A DNA stretch of 64,000 nucleotides from Streptomyces canus 299MFChir4.1 (GCF_000383615.1 NZ_KB911611.1:42495-106494); one strand, 5' to 3'. Numbered from the stretch's first letter, positions 18,163 through 28,081 are shown. Notes: generated by a model not told the origin, from the sequence alone. Made by a program: numbers and translations.

Positions 18163-20673
18163 TCAGGCTGTCTCGCTCAGTGAGGGCGCCTCACGCGGGA
18201 TCGCGTTCGCCCGCCGGGAACCCCAGGCCGCAACATGGGTACGGGAACGAAGATCGAGTGCCATACGGATGTTACGGATATGCGCCTCGACGGTACGCAC
18301 CGACAGATGCATCCGCGCTGCTACCTGGCGGTTGGTCAGTCCCATGGTCACCAGGGCGATCACTTCCCACTCACGCGGGCTGAGGGGATCGTCGCTCCCG
18401 GCCATATCGTGTGTAGCACGCCCAGTGCTCTGTACCCCGCTGGGAACGCCCAGCCTTCCCTTCACCGCAAAGTCCACGATCTGCCGCGGTCCCATCTCGC
18501 GTCCCGCCGCGAGTGCTCCCCCGGCCCGGGCCTTCGGCAGGGCGTTCAGTGCCGTGGCCACCGCCTCCTCCAGCCTCTCCTGAAACCAGGGGTGCCACGC
18601 GGGACGCGCGAACACACCTGACCTTTCGACTGCCGCGCACAGTCGAAGTCCCCGCTCGAACCGCCGGCCGCGGACCGCGGTTATGGCCAGGCCCCACAGT
18701 GCAAGGCCCGCTCCATCCGAGTGGTGCATTCCTTGCAGCGACTCCGTGAAGTACGCCTCCGCTCCGGCGAGGTCGTCCCGGTCCAAGGCAAGGATGCCCG
18801 CGATGCAGAGAGCCGCTCGCAGCGGAGCCGGGCCCGCTCCGGCTCTCAAGTCGGGGAGGGCCTCATCGACGAGCCACGCTCCCCGGGCCCCGTCGCCATC
18901 CAGCATGGACAGCCACGCAAGCAGGCTCATACAGAATGCCGTTGTGACCCGATCGCCAAGCCTGTCACTGATCTCCAGGCACTCCTCAAGATCGGTCCTT
19001 GCTCCCTGGTCGCCCCGCGTCGTTCTGACGATGCTGAGCGCGAGCACGGCGCGGGCGAGCCGAGGTTCATGACGGCGCGGACGCCTGCGTTCAAGCTGCA
19101 CGGCCTGCCGCGCCAGCCCCACCGCTTCGTCGTAGTCCCCCTCCGCCACGCTGAACAGCGCCGCCGTCGCCAGGACCGTGCTGCGGTCGTCGGATCCCGA
19201 GGCCGTGCATTCAAGCGCCCTGGCCAGCGGTTTCCGGTGCTGCGCGGTGTGATGTCCCTGGTGAATGTCCGTGAGGACCAGCGCGGTGACGAGGAGCAGC
19301 TGGCGCGGGTCACTGCCTCCGCTCAGCCACTGCAACACATGCTGAAGGTTGTCGCGTTCCTCCTGCAGTCGCAGACAACTCTCAGCAGGCGTCAGCGCCA
19401 TGTCTCGGAGCGGACCCGCGAGTTCCGTAAGCCAGTCGACAAGGCGGTCGTACACCCGTGGCTCTTCACCCTCCGCGCGCAGTTGCTCCTGGCCGTAGCA
19501 CCGAATCGACTCCAGCATCCGGAACCGAGCGGAACTCACCCTTCCAGAACAGGCAACGATGAGAGACTTGGTCTCCAGCCCGACCAGCAGCTCCGGTACC
19601 GCCGACGCGGGAATGCCCTTGTCCTCGGCGAGGACCACGGCGGCGTCCAGACCGAACCCACCTGGCAGCAGCGACAGCGACCGCATCAGTGATCGCTCCA
19701 CTGGCGTCAGCAGGTTGTAACTCCAACCAATCGCCGATCGCAGACTTCGGTGACGCGGTTCCGCCGTATGTCGTCCACAGGTCAGCAGAGCCAGGCGATC
19801 GTCCAGCAGGCGGTGAGGCTGCGACGGCGGAAAGACCCCCACGATCTCGGCCGCCAGTTTCAACGCCAGCGGCAGCCCGTCGAGTCCCGCACAGAGCGCG
19901 CCGACATGCGCGGCGTTGTCATCGGTGAGCTGGAATTCGGAAACGACCTGTGCCCGGTCAACGAAGAGCCGGACTGCGTCTGAGCGGAGCACGCTGGTGA
20001 GTGATTGGCTCTCAGCCGGATCCGGCACGCCGAGACCACTCAGTGAGTACACCACCTCGCCGGGCAGCAGCAGCGACTCGCGGCTGGTGGCCAAGATACG
20101 CAAGCGAGGATAGCGATGGAGTAGCTCGCTGACGGTCGCACCGCAGTCGTCGATCACATGCTCACAGTTGTCCAGCACCAGCAGCCAATCCCGGTCAGGA
20201 TTCGCCACGCTCCTCGTCCCCGCGATCGCGGTACCCCTGTCGTCGCTCTGGACGAGCGCAGCAGTGATACGCCGACGCACCTGCTCGCCCTCGAACACTG
20301 AGCCCAACTCCACCAGCCGGACCTCAGTGCGCCTGCCTCGCTGCTCCAGCCTGACCAGTTCCAGTGCCAGGCGGGTCTTGCCCACACCAGCCGGCCCCGT
20401 CAGGGTCAGCAGCCGAGTGGTGCGCGCCAGCTGCCTCAGCTCCACCAGCTCGTCGGACCGTCCGATGAAACTGTCCAGCCGGGCCGGCACCCCAGCCGAA
20501 CCCACGGCACGGTTTCCATCGGCGCCGAGCCGTCGGTGATACGCGGGTTGACGGCGGTCTTCCGCGCGATCCCTCGGGGACGGTTTTCTGATCCCCGTGC
20601 GTGTGCCCTCTTCGCAACTCGGCTCGCCGCAAGTCGCATCTCGCAAGGTTGAGGATGATTCGGCCGTCATCAT
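18163..20673 (-). CDS. Large ATPase/TPR/LuxR-type transcriptional regulator
   Basis: An 836-residue paralogue of the preceding regulator with the same order of parts. A basic low-complexity N-terminus (about 60 residues) lacks the zinc-binding cysteines. The ATPase has P-loop LTGPAGVGKTRLALEL and Walker B WLLVLDNCEHV. A helical repeat region follows, then a C-terminal LuxR HTH, DPLSPREWEVIALVTMGLTN and RQVAARMHLSVRTVEAHIRN. The start ATG-ATG at 20673/20670 follows a strong GGAGAGGA. ATP binding is presumed to control oligomerisation and DNA binding. It and its neighbour are the best candidates for controlling the NRPS/PKS cluster to the left, although IS relics and an SDR/TetR pair intervene. 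Confidence 0.88.
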   Translation of the reverse strand: MMTAESSSTLRDATCGEPSCEEGTRTGIRKPSPRDRAEDRRQPAYHRRLGADGNRAVGSAGVPARLDSFIGRSDELVELRQLARTTRLLTLTGPAGVGKTRLALELVRLEQRGRRTEVRLVELGSVFEGEQVRRRITAALVQSDDRGTAIAGTRSVANPDRDWLLVLDNCEHVIDDCGATVSELLHRYPRLRILATSRESLLLPGEVVYSLSGLGVPDPAESQSLTSVLRSDAVRLFVDRAQVVSEFQLTDDNAAHVGALCAGLDGLPLALKLAAEIVGVFPPSQPHRLLDDRLALLTCGRHTAEPRHRSLRSAIGWSYNLLTPVERSLMRSLSLLPGGFGLDAAVVLAEDKGIPASAVPELLVGLETKSLIVACSGRVSSARFRMLESIRCYGQEQLRAEGEEPRVYDRLVDWLTELAGPLRDMALTPAESCLRLQEERDNLQHVLQWLSGGSDPRQLLLVTALVLTDIHQGHHTAQHRKPLARALECTASGSDDRSTVLATAALFSVAEGDYDEAVGLARQAVQLERRRPRRHEPRLARAVLALSIVRTTRGDQGARTDLEECLEISDRLGDRVTTAFCMSLLAWLSMLDGDGARGAWLVDEALPDLRAGAGPAPLRAALCIAGILALDRDDLAGAEAYFTESLQGMHHSDGAGLALWGLAITAVRGRRFERGLRLCAAVERSGVFARPAWHPWFQERLEEAVATALNALPKARAGGALAAGREMGPRQIVDFAVKGRLGVPSGVQSTGRATHDMAGSDDPLSPREWEVIALVTMGLTNRQVAARMHLSVRTVEAHIRNIRMALDLRSRTHVAAWGSRRANAIPREAPSLSETA

Positions 20674-21123
20674 TCACAAATCCTCTCCATATGAATACAT
20701 CCCCACCTCATGCTTAGTGCGCCTGGCGGACGACTCTGCGGGATGCCCCCTTCGCCGGACAAGCTGTGTCGTGCGTAACGGGGGTGGCATGAATCAAGCC
20801 GACGTCTTCCCGCCGGTGCAGGATCGCCTGGTGCAGCCGACCCACACCCCGGCACGGGGCCAGATCAGGAAACGAAGGTGCACCGGTAACTCCGAGGCGC
20901 AGCAGGGCGCCAATACTGGTCAGGCACAGCTGCTGACCAACACGTAGATCATGGCCGCGAACCGTGCCTCATCAGATGCGACGCTCGGTGCACCGCCGCC
21001 CTACGGTCGTGCTCTGGTCTGAGATCAACGGCCATGTGATCTCCTACGAGCCGTCCGGCACGGTCCGACTCCACGTCTCCCCTCATAGAGGGTCGACACC
21101 GGACTCACCACCTTGGACACGAT
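20674..21123. other. Intergenic region with an IS5 5'-end scar
   Basis: No intact gene. Between about 21090 and 20970 the minus strand reads GETWSRTVPDGS-stop-EITWPLIS, a degraded copy of the IS5-type transposase start seen intact at 29870 (GRGTWSWIVPDGLWEIARPLI). The left part must hold the promoter of the LuxR-type regulator ending at 18163. Confidence 0.6.
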
Positions 21124-21306
21124 TCAGGTCCAGGGGTTGGTGTCGTCCTCCGTGCCGCCACTTGCCCCGTCGGCCTGCACGGTCGCAGCGTGCAGTCGGT
21201 TGGGCGCGACATCGTCGGCCCCTGCGACCATGAGAGGGATGACGGTGATGATGCCAACGACGGCAACCTTCGTGATCTTGGTCCTGAATGCGACGATGCT
21301 GTTCAT
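21124..21306 (-). CDS. Small secreted peptide ending in NPWT
   Basis: A 60-residue protein with a clear signal-peptide architecture. The n-region MNSIVAFRTKITK is positively charged, the hydrophobic core is VAVVGIITVIPLMVAGA, and a polar tail ends EDDTNPWT. It has a strong ribosome site, AGGAAGGAAG, eight bases before the ATG. Composition shifts from hydrophobic to acidic/polar exactly where a signal peptidase would cut (after AGA or LHA). I recognise no family. Export and possible processing to a short C-terminal peptide are plausible. It lies upstream of, and on the same strand as, the large ATPase/LuxR regulator, with an IS scar between. A signalling role is inference. Confidence 0.6.
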   Translation of the reverse strand: MNSIVAFRTKITKVAVVGIITVIPLMVAGADDVAPNRLHAATVQADGASGGTEDDTNPWT

Positions 21307-21391
21307 CTCTTGCTTCCTTCCTGGTGAAGATCCCTGCTGGGCTTCTGGTAAAGAAGCTAGGAGTAGCCGCAATCCCGGTGCTTTGGCTCCA

Positions 21392-22015
21392 CTATCTTCT
21401 ACGGATAGTGGCGCTCTGCTCGTCGTGGCTGACTTCCTCGGGTTGTTGTCGCTGTTGAGTGAGGGCCAGTCTGGTGCCGGCCAGGCAGCCGTCGATGAGG
21501 TCGGGCCGGATGTGGATCTGACGTAAGCCCCGGCGGAGGGTGCGTTCGAGGTGCTCGTCGTCGGTGAAAGCGGTATTGGCCAGCGGCCCACGCCGTAACA
21601 GCGACCCGACGCCCACTACTGGATTCAAGTCCGGCGCACAGGTGGGTAGTTGGATGATGGTCAGCCAGTCGTGTGCAGCCGCGTACTCGCGCATCCCGGC
21701 GGCCCGGTGAGTGTTGAGGTTGTCCCGGATCAGGACGATGGGTGCCTGGAGTTGGACATGCGCGCGGACGACCAGGTCGCGATAGTCGCTCCAGGCGAAG
21801 GTGTCGCATCCCCTGTGCTTGCGGTGGCGGCGCGGTCGGTAGATCAGCCGGGACGTCTCGCCCGGTTTGCGGCAGCACATCGCCGCGATCGACCAGCGGC
21901 GCCCGGAGCGACCCCGCACCCGCACCACCGGCGTGTGTCCGGCCCCAAGTGCGGGCCCGGGGCGGCGTCATCGAGAACCCGGACTCGTCCTCGAAGACGA
22001 TGTACGCGGCCAGGC
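21392..22015 (-). pseudogene. IS630-family transposase, C-terminal half
   Basis: Reads IVFEDESGFSMTPPRARTWG in one frame (first catalytic Asp) and, after a one-base shift near 21945, RVRGRSGRRWSIAAM, then VLIRDNLNTHRAAGMREYAA with the second Asp and LPTCAPDLNPVVGVGSLLRR where NPVExxW is expected. The missing Glu and Trp and the frameshift show it is inactive. Confidence 0.75.
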
Positions 22016-22077
22016 GCCACCGCGGTCATTCCCCCTGCGGCCACACACCCTTCTTCCACAGCCCAACCGCCTGCTCG

Positions 22078-22370
22078 TCGCGCTCCAGTGCCTACGCCTA
22101 CTACGCCGCCTGGCGTGACGAGGGAATCCTCACCAGGCTCAACTACGACCTGACCGGCCTCGCCCGCGTAAAGGAAGGAGGCAAGCCCGAACCGGCCGCT
22201 TCCGTGATCGACACCCAAAGCGTGAAGACCCCCACCAACATGCCCCTGACCAGCCAGGGAACCAACGCCGCCGAGAAGATCGTCGGCAGGAGACAGGGCA
22301 TCCTCACCGACACGATCGGACTCATCCTCGCCGTGACTGTCGCCGCCGCGAGCCTGTCCGAGAACGTAAG
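22078..22370 (+). pseudogene. IS5/IS112-like transposase internal fragment
   Basis: Contains AYYAAWRDEGILTRLNYDLT and ASVIDTQSVKTPTNMPLT, then GRRQGILTDTIGLILAVTVA, matching the middle of IS112-type DDE transposases (VLDTQSV followed by GRKRG-x-L-x-VD-x-LG). Both ends are missing. Confidence 0.65.
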
Positions 22371-22449
22371 GACATCAACGCCTTGCCGATGTGCGGACAC
22401 GTGACGTTTGAACTTGAAGTGGCGGCCACAATGCAGGCGGCTTGCCTCG

Positions 22450-22515
22450 TTCGGTGACCCTCGACGATGGGCTTCAGCGCTTCGCCGTCATGGGTATCGG
22501 CGGCCGAGACGCCGG
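22450..22515 (-). pseudogene. Tiny IS5-type transposase scrap
   Basis: The minus strand spells GVSAADTHDGEALKPIVEGH, close to the conserved VSAANTHDSxALKPMVxG of IS5-type transposases. Nothing else around it is readable; the surrounding 22400-22800 holds no gene I can support. Confidence 0.5.
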
Positions 22516-22816
22516 CCCGGACAGCGCTGTCCGCCGGATGATCAACGTCTGGATGACTTGGACGAGCAGGCACATCACGGCGCCTGAGGCGGATCATCCA
22601 GCGCCACACGACTCCGGGTGCTCTGGCAGCAACCACCGTTGCACACGGAGTAGTTGCTCGGATCCCCCCGGCGGGACGCGAAACGCGTTACCCAACCTGG
22701 GGCAACGACCGGGGTTGCCCAGGGTGTCGGGCTATAGGAGTTGTGCCGGGACCGGGCGACGACGCTGGTCACAATGTTCTTGAACCGCTGCCTATATGCC
22801 CCCATCGAGTCCGAGA

Positions 22817-22836
22817 AAGATAGAACGTTCTATCTT
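22817..22836. repeat. Perfect 20-bp palindrome
   Basis: AAGATAGAACGTTCTATCTT is its own reverse complement with no loop. Sixteen bases of it (with one extra 5' A) recur at 61910-61925 next to an IS4 relic. It could be a dimeric-repressor operator or an insertion target. Confidence 0.7.
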
Positions 22837-23059
22837 GACGGTGCTCTTTGGTGGAGCTAGATTCAACATATGGCGAGCGTTCCTATCAAGTCCGATCTCC
22901 CATCGTCGAGCGTGGGCACGTTGTTCACACCGGATCCGGAAGAGAGCCGTGAACCCCCCCGAAGGTGTCATCGCGCCCCCCTTGCTTCGGTCGCACTTCA
23001 ACCGTGTCGCGTTCGCAGTCGTCGGGGGCGCACTGGCTCCGGTGACCGCACAGGGCCGG

Positions 23060-23420
23060 GCTCAGCCTGCCGGCCGCGTTGAACATCGGCATCGTAGCCT
23101 CGGTCGAAACCGCCAGCATTCTTCGCAAAGGGCAGATCTGGACCATCGTCCAACTCGTCGTCGCAATGGGCGGTCGGCGGCCCAGAGTCGTGAACAGTAC
23201 AGTCTCCACCGCCATTGGGGCGTCGTTCATACTGCAGGCCGGACGGTTGGACGCCTAGCTCGGCGTCATCACCCATTGCACGGTGCTCAGTTGGATTTTC
23301 CTCCTGGTCTCCGCACTTCGACTCAGAGAAACCACGAAGCCGGCCAGACTGGGGGCCACAGGCATTGGACATGTGTTCCCTTCCCGACGTGCCGACGGCA
23401 CTACAGGTGTGGGCGCCTGA
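23060..23420 (+). pseudogene. Decayed membrane-protein-like frame
   Basis: One frame reads NIGIVASVETASILRKGQIW, then TIVQLVVAMGGRRP and STAIGASFILQAGRLDA, a TAG at about 23250, then LGVITHCTVLSWIFLLVSAL and RLRETTKPARLGATGIG. Hydrophobic and polar stretches alternate as in membrane proteins. An in-frame stop and no clear start suggest a broken gene. No family recognised. Confidence 0.3.
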
Positions 23421-23459
23421 CGCCGACAGGGGACAGCAAGGCCGGCATCATCGTCAACG

Positions 23460-24374
23460 GTGTTGACTGCTCCAGCCACCAGCTTGAAACCGTGCTTGCC
23501 GTGTCCGAAGTTGTCACCCGGTTTTTTGTGGCTGTCTCCCATCCTGCCGCCAGACAGCGACTTCAAGCAGTTGGCTGCCCTGTCCACCACGACGGTCGTG
23601 GACCAGGAGATGCACCGGGTGATCGTCGCTCTGGTCGCCGAGACACTCGGCGAGGCAGTCAGGGAGGCAGTCGGGGAGGCAATCGGCAAGAACACCTATC
23701 CCGAAGAATCGACCGAAACCGCTTTGGCAGACATCTACGCCGAACTGTTCGACCTCGCCACGTTCAACGCCACGACCGGCGTCTACGACCTGGATGGGAT
23801 ATCACTCGACGTGCTGCGGCTGGCACGGACAGCGCGGACAGCGCGGACAGGGCTCGGACAGGAACCACCGGCGCTCAACGTATTGCGAGCCCCCAGCATG
23901 CATGAACCAGCACGGCTCATCGCTGCGCCGTACAACACCGCCAGGAGCGACGCCCCTGTGGCGCCACCACAGGCCATGGCGAAGCCTTTCACGCACGAAC
24001 GCCCCTTTCACGCCCTACGAGCCCGTGGCCTCAGCCCTGCAGGAAAGCCCTTCGGCAACTTCACCCAGACGACCCGGTCAGACGTCGCAGCCATCCCCCA
24101 CGTGGAACCACACGGCCGGTACGTGCTTGCCGGATGCGCCTTCGCAGCGACCGTCGTGTTCGAGATCGCCACAGGGCTGGAGGCCAATGGCGAATGGGTG
24201 GCATCCACCGGGGCCTTCAACAGCCCATCACTCCTCAAAGACCGCATGGATGAACCTGGCTTCATCGACAAGGAAGTCAATCCTGCTTGGCCTCCCACCG
24301 ACCGAAGAGCAGAAGCACTCGCCTATCAAGGGATCCGCCTCCACGCCGAAGCGGCCGGTTGGAGTGAGCGATGA
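23460..24374 (+). CDS. Unknown protein coupled to the STAND ATPase gene
   Basis: An open frame of up to 304 residues whose TGA overlaps the next gene's ATG by four bases (ATGA), good evidence of coupled translation. No family recognised. Visible features are an amphipathic segment with VALVAETLGEAVREAVGEAIG, an acidic stretch ALADIYAELFDLATFNATTG, a short ARTARTARTG repeat, and a later hydrophobic RYVLAGCAFAATVVFEIATG. The true start is uncertain: GTG 23460 is the longest, and shorter starts (ATG 23610 region) are possible. The preceding decayed frame may once have been part of it. Confidence 0.45.
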   Translation: MLTAPATSLKPCLPCPKLSPGFLWLSPILPPDSDFKQLAALSTTTVVDQEMHRVIVALVAETLGEAVREAVGEAIGKNTYPEESTETALADIYAELFDLATFNATTGVYDLDGISLDVLRLARTARTARTGLGQEPPALNVLRAPSMHEPARLIAAPYNTARSDAPVAPPQAMAKPFTHERPFHALRARGLSPAGKPFGNFTQTTRSDVAAIPHVEPHGRYVLAGCAFAATVVFEIATGLEANGEWVASTGAFNSPSLLKDRMDEPGFIDKEVNPAWPPTDRRAEALAYQGIRLHAEAAGWSER

Positions 24375-26506
24375 GCGAGTTGAGCAGCCCTGCATGCGGC
24401 AACACATTCAACGAGTCATCGAGTGCAGCCGACACACGCCTACGACAGAACAAGTTACTGCGGTCTTTCGTAGGCCGGCAGGAAGAACTGGAGCGATTCC
24501 GCGCTGCGCTGCAGCGTGACACTGGCTCACTCGTGGTCCTGGCGCTTCACGGCCCCGGAGGAATCGGCAAGACAGCGCTCCTGCAACGTTTCGCCGTCGA
24601 GGCCAGGCAGCGCGGTCTGCACGTTGTCGAGTTCGACGCGGGACGAATCAACCCGACTGAGGAGACCTTCGAAGTCGCGTCGGACGTCGCCACGGCGGAG
24701 CGCATCGTCGTACTCGTCGACGCCGTGGACCGTCTCGACCGTCCGGAAGGCTGGCTGAGGGACCGGCTCCTTGCTGGACTCCCCCGAGACTCGCTGGTGG
24801 TACTCGCGAGCCGCCGCCCCCCCAGCCTGATCTGGCAGATTGATCCGACATGGGACGACGCACTTGAAATCCTTCCTCTGCACCCTCTGCATCCGGCTGA
24901 GTCAGCGCATCTCCTCCACACCACGATCCCCGGCCGGATCACCGACCGTAGGGCCAGGCTCGCATTCGCCGGCGGTCACCCCCTGGTTCTGCGTGTGGTT
25001 GGTCGCGACCCAGGCTCTACCACCATGGGTGATTGGCAGCCTTCACCACACGTCGTCGAAGAGCTTCTCGATGGCGTGGTGGGCACTGTGCCGTCGCTGG
25101 CCCATCGTCGAGCCCTCGAAATCTGTGCACACCTGAGCGAGGTCACGGAGGACGCACTCCGTTTGTTCCTACCCGACCAAGCGCACGAGGTATTCGACTG
25201 GATGCGACGGCAGCCCTACACCGTAAGCCGCCGCTCCGGTCTGCGTTTGTTGGCCGTGGTGGGCGAGGCCCTGGACAAGGATCTCAAATGGCGGGCGCCC
25301 AGCTACTATCGGTCGATGCACCAAGAGGTGCGGGCTCATGTGACCCACTTGATTCGCAGCGGTCCTGAATCAGCCTCCCTACAGGCCGCTGCCTTGTTCA
25401 ACCACGTTCAGATCATGGGGAGATGGCTACCTGGCTTCGACTGGACCGATCGCGACGAGCACACACACGAGAGCACGTTCGGCGCCGAAAGCATCTCTGC
25501 AGCCCTGGACCTGGCAGGTGAGGTACTCGACGCCGCTAGTGTCAAGATCTTCAACTTTTGGCTCCACCGTCGGCCGAACAGCTTCCGCCTATACCGATCA
25601 GCCCAATCGGGAGAAATCGTTGGCTGTATCGGCCTGTTGACCTTTGATCGCTGGGATGCGGTGGAGACCTCTATCGATCCCGTGGTCGCCCACATCCGCA
25701 ACCACGTCGAAATCAACCGCGCACTACGGTCCGGTCAGCAGGTGCAACTGATCCGCTTCGCCCTCGTCCGTCGACGCCCTGCGGAGCGGCCGGCCGTCCT
25801 GGCCAGGATGATGGCTCGGATCACCCGGGAAATCCTGAGTCAGGACCAATTGCAGTGGACCTTTCATGTCGCTGGTTCGGACGACTCGACGGCACGCCTG
25901 CTGGAGTACGCAGATTTTCATCGCCTGCCCCGGACCCCCTTGCTGATGGGGCAAGGCATCACACTGTGGGAACACGACTGGGGCCTAAGGGGGATGGACG
26001 AATGGATCAGCATGCTGGACGACCAGGTGGTCTCCGGACCCCGACGCTACGACAGTGTGAGATACCCGCGCCGAACCCGCCTGTCCAGAGCTGCATTTGA
26101 CCTCGCTGTGCACGACGCCCTGCGTAACTGGCACCGGTCGGAGCGTATGGCTGCCAATCCGCTACTGCGAGCCGCATTCGTCGCTTCCCTGCCCGGTGAG
26201 CCGGAAAAAAATCTGCGGCACCTGATCGTGCAGGCGATCGAAGCCATCGCCGAAGGCGCCAGGACGAAACAGCAGAAGGCGGTGGTCCGGGCGACCTACT
26301 TGGAGGGCGGCAGCACGCAACAGGCCATAGCCCGGAAACTGTCACTGTCCTTCAGCACATATCGCCGCTACCTCAAACAAGGCATCGAACAGGTCTGCTG
26401 GCAACTGTGGAAACGCGAAACGACCCTGACAGCTGGCCGTTTCGTCGTTCCGCACGCTGGGAACCCCGGTTCGGGCCGCCCGGCCAACCCGCTCGAAGCA
26501 AGCTGA
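24371..26506 (+). CDS. STAND-type ATPase with C-terminal HTH
   Basis: A 711-residue protein. The N-terminal ATPase has SFVGRQEELERFRAAL, P-loop LHGPGGIGKTALLQRF (about 59-74) and Walker B RIVVLVDAVDRL, typical of NB-ARC/STAND signal ATPases. The middle (about 400-560) has strand-rich text such as GEIVGCIGLLTFDRWDAVET and may be a GNAT-like fold, which I cannot confirm. The C-terminus (about 637-675) is a sigma-region-4-like HTH, TYLEGGSTQQAIARKLSLSF then STYRRYLKQGIEQV. It is probably a regulator that senses a ligand or partner and binds DNA. Coupled to the preceding unknown gene. Confidence 0.75.
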   Translation: MSELSSPACGNTFNESSSAADTRLRQNKLLRSFVGRQEELERFRAALQRDTGSLVVLALHGPGGIGKTALLQRFAVEARQRGLHVVEFDAGRINPTEETFEVASDVATAERIVVLVDAVDRLDRPEGWLRDRLLAGLPRDSLVVLASRRPPSLIWQIDPTWDDALEILPLHPLHPAESAHLLHTTIPGRITDRRARLAFAGGHPLVLRVVGRDPGSTTMGDWQPSPHVVEELLDGVVGTVPSLAHRRALEICAHLSEVTEDALRLFLPDQAHEVFDWMRRQPYTVSRRSGLRLLAVVGEALDKDLKWRAPSYYRSMHQEVRAHVTHLIRSGPESASLQAAALFNHVQIMGRWLPGFDWTDRDEHTHESTFGAESISAALDLAGEVLDAASVKIFNFWLHRRPNSFRLYRSAQSGEIVGCIGLLTFDRWDAVETSIDPVVAHIRNHVEINRALRSGQQVQLIRFALVRRRPAERPAVLARMMARITREILSQDQLQWTFHVAGSDDSTARLLEYADFHRLPRTPLLMGQGITLWEHDWGLRGMDEWISMLDDQVVSGPRRYDSVRYPRRTRLSRAAFDLAVHDALRNWHRSERMAANPLLRAAFVASLPGEPEKNLRHLIVQAIEAIAEGARTKQQKAVVRATYLEGGSTQQAIARKLSLSFSTYRRYLKQGIEQVCWQLWKRETTLTAGRFVVPHAGNPGSGRPANPLEAS

Positions 26507-27004
26507 TCACGGCGAATGCCAGCAGGGGGACGGCGGCCTGTGACGACACTGCTCAGGCCCAACCGATCGGGCGAGAAGTCTTCAGTGATCAGACGGGCGG
26601 CGCCACCCGAAGGCCTGTCCGCATGTGCGATCGTGGCCCCGTCCGCAGCGGGCGGAGAGCACTCGGTCACAGACCGTGCTGAAATCGGGTCGGCCTCGTG
26701 CGGTGTCGTCGGGGCGGTTGCCCTGTCTGAGCGTGGAAGGGGATGGCGTCGAGGAGCAACAGCACATGGAGTCAACGGCTCTGCGGCGCTGGGGAGTCGG
26801 CCTTTCGAGTGCGCCATCCGCGCCCATCCGTGTGGGGTGCCGTACAGCTTGTCTTCCCGCGCGGACAAGTCCTCGTCACTCAAACGTGTGCAGGCTCCAG
26901 CTGGTGCACACCTGCACCGTGGGGCCCTGGCGTACTGTCACTTGCCTGCTACATGATTGTCCGAGGCCTCACCGCAGGCCGGATACGAGAAGAGGAACAG
27001 AACG
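26507..27004. other. Intergenic region before the WhiB gene
   Basis: About 500 bases. A minus-strand frame from 26883 into the ATPase gene lacks any family signature and is Pro/Arg rich, so I do not call it. The right end supplies GAGAAGAGGAACAG as ribosome site for the WhiB gene. Confidence 0.4.
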
Positions 27005-27334
27005 GTGATACCGGATTCCCATTGGGGTGAGCGCGGATTGTGCCGGACCGGCGATCCGGACGACCTTTTCGTCGAGGGGGCCGCGCAGCATCGAGCGAAA
27101 GCTCGATGCACCGGCTGTCCCGTGGACACCGAGTGCCTGGCCTACGCGTTGGACGGCCGCATCGAGTTCGGAGTCTGGGGCGGCATGACCGAGCGTGAGC
27201 GGCGGGCACTGCTGCGCCGTCGCCCGACCGTCGCGTCATGGCAGCGCCTGCTGGAGGACGCCCGCGCGCAGCAGCAGAGCACTCCCCCGGTCTGCGCCGG
27301 CGAGTCGGTCCACACGCCGCCCCGAGCCTGCTGA
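27005..27334 (+). CDS. WhiB-family iron-sulfur regulator
   Basis: A 109-residue WhiB-like protein. The four cluster cysteines are visible: C13 in GLCRTGDPDDLF, then ARCTGCPVDTEC (C-x2-C-x5-C). The turn IEFGVWGGMTERERRALLRR and the following basic segment are the family hallmark. WhiB proteins bind a 4Fe-4S cluster, usually partner with the principal sigma factor and respond to redox or NO. GTG 27005 follows GAGGAACAGAACG; a longer frame from 26957 lacks a ribosome site. A close relative lies at 61328-61636. Immediately downstream is an IS630 relic. Confidence 0.92.
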   Translation: MIPDSHWGERGLCRTGDPDDLFVEGAAQHRAKARCTGCPVDTECLAYALDGRIEFGVWGGMTERERRALLRRRPTVASWQRLLEDARAQQQSTPPVCAGESVHTPPRAC

Positions 27335-27529
27335 CTTTCCGTACACCGGACACACACGCCACCGTCTCGGCCGTCGCACCAGGCCGGGCTTGCACCGCCC
27401 GCCTACGTCAGGTAACCGTTCCCGAGCACGCCCTGCGGTCTGCACCGCCCACGGCCTTTGTGGTGAACCACAGCACCTCCCCGGGAAGGTTTTCGGGAGC
27501 ACCATCTACCAGGTCACCGACCGGAGGAG

Positions 27530-28081
27530 ATCTGACGAGAAGTCGCAGATCCAGGCCCTGGACCGGTCCCAGCCGGTGCTGCCGATAATGCCCGAACGGC
27601 GCACCCATTACTATGTCCGCAACGGCCTGACCACCCTTTTCGCTGCTTTCGACATCGCCCCGGTGAGGTCATCACCGCCCTGCACCGTCGGCACCGGGCC
27701 GTGGAGTTCAAAAAGTTCCTGATCCGGATCGACAAGGAGGTGCCCGCACACCTGCAGATCCATCTGATCGTGGACAACTACGGCACCCACAAGACCCCTG
27801 CGATCAGGGCATGGCTGGCCAAGCACCCGAGGTTCGAGCTGCACTTCACCCCAACCGGCTCCTCCTGGATCAACCAGGTCGAGCGGTGGTTCGGCTACCT
27901 CGCCCACCAGATGATCCGCCGCGGCGCACACAAGAACATCCAAGCCCTCGAAGCCGACATCCGCGCCTGGGTCAAGAACTGGAACAAGGACCCCAAGCCG
28001 TTCATCTGGACCAAGACAGCCGAAGAGATCCCCGACTCCCTCGCCCGCTTCTGCCGACGAATCTCTGGCGCAGGACACTAG
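27530..28081 (+). pseudogene. IS630-family transposase, C-terminal half
   Basis: Reads RRTHYYVRNGLTTLFAAFDI, then after a frameshift near 27665 EFKKFLIRIDKEVPAHLQIH, LIVDNYGTHKTPAIRAWLAK and FTPTGSSWINQVERWFGYLA. These are the DDE core motifs (DNYGTHK, SSWINQVERWF). The frame ends at TAG 28081, overlapping the moaA stop on the other strand. The 5' half is absent. Confidence 0.8.

Noticed and set aside
26368..26883. Minus-strand open frame of 171 codons after the STAND ATPase
   Set aside because: No family signature, overlaps the certain ATPase gene end, and has Pro/Arg-rich composition.
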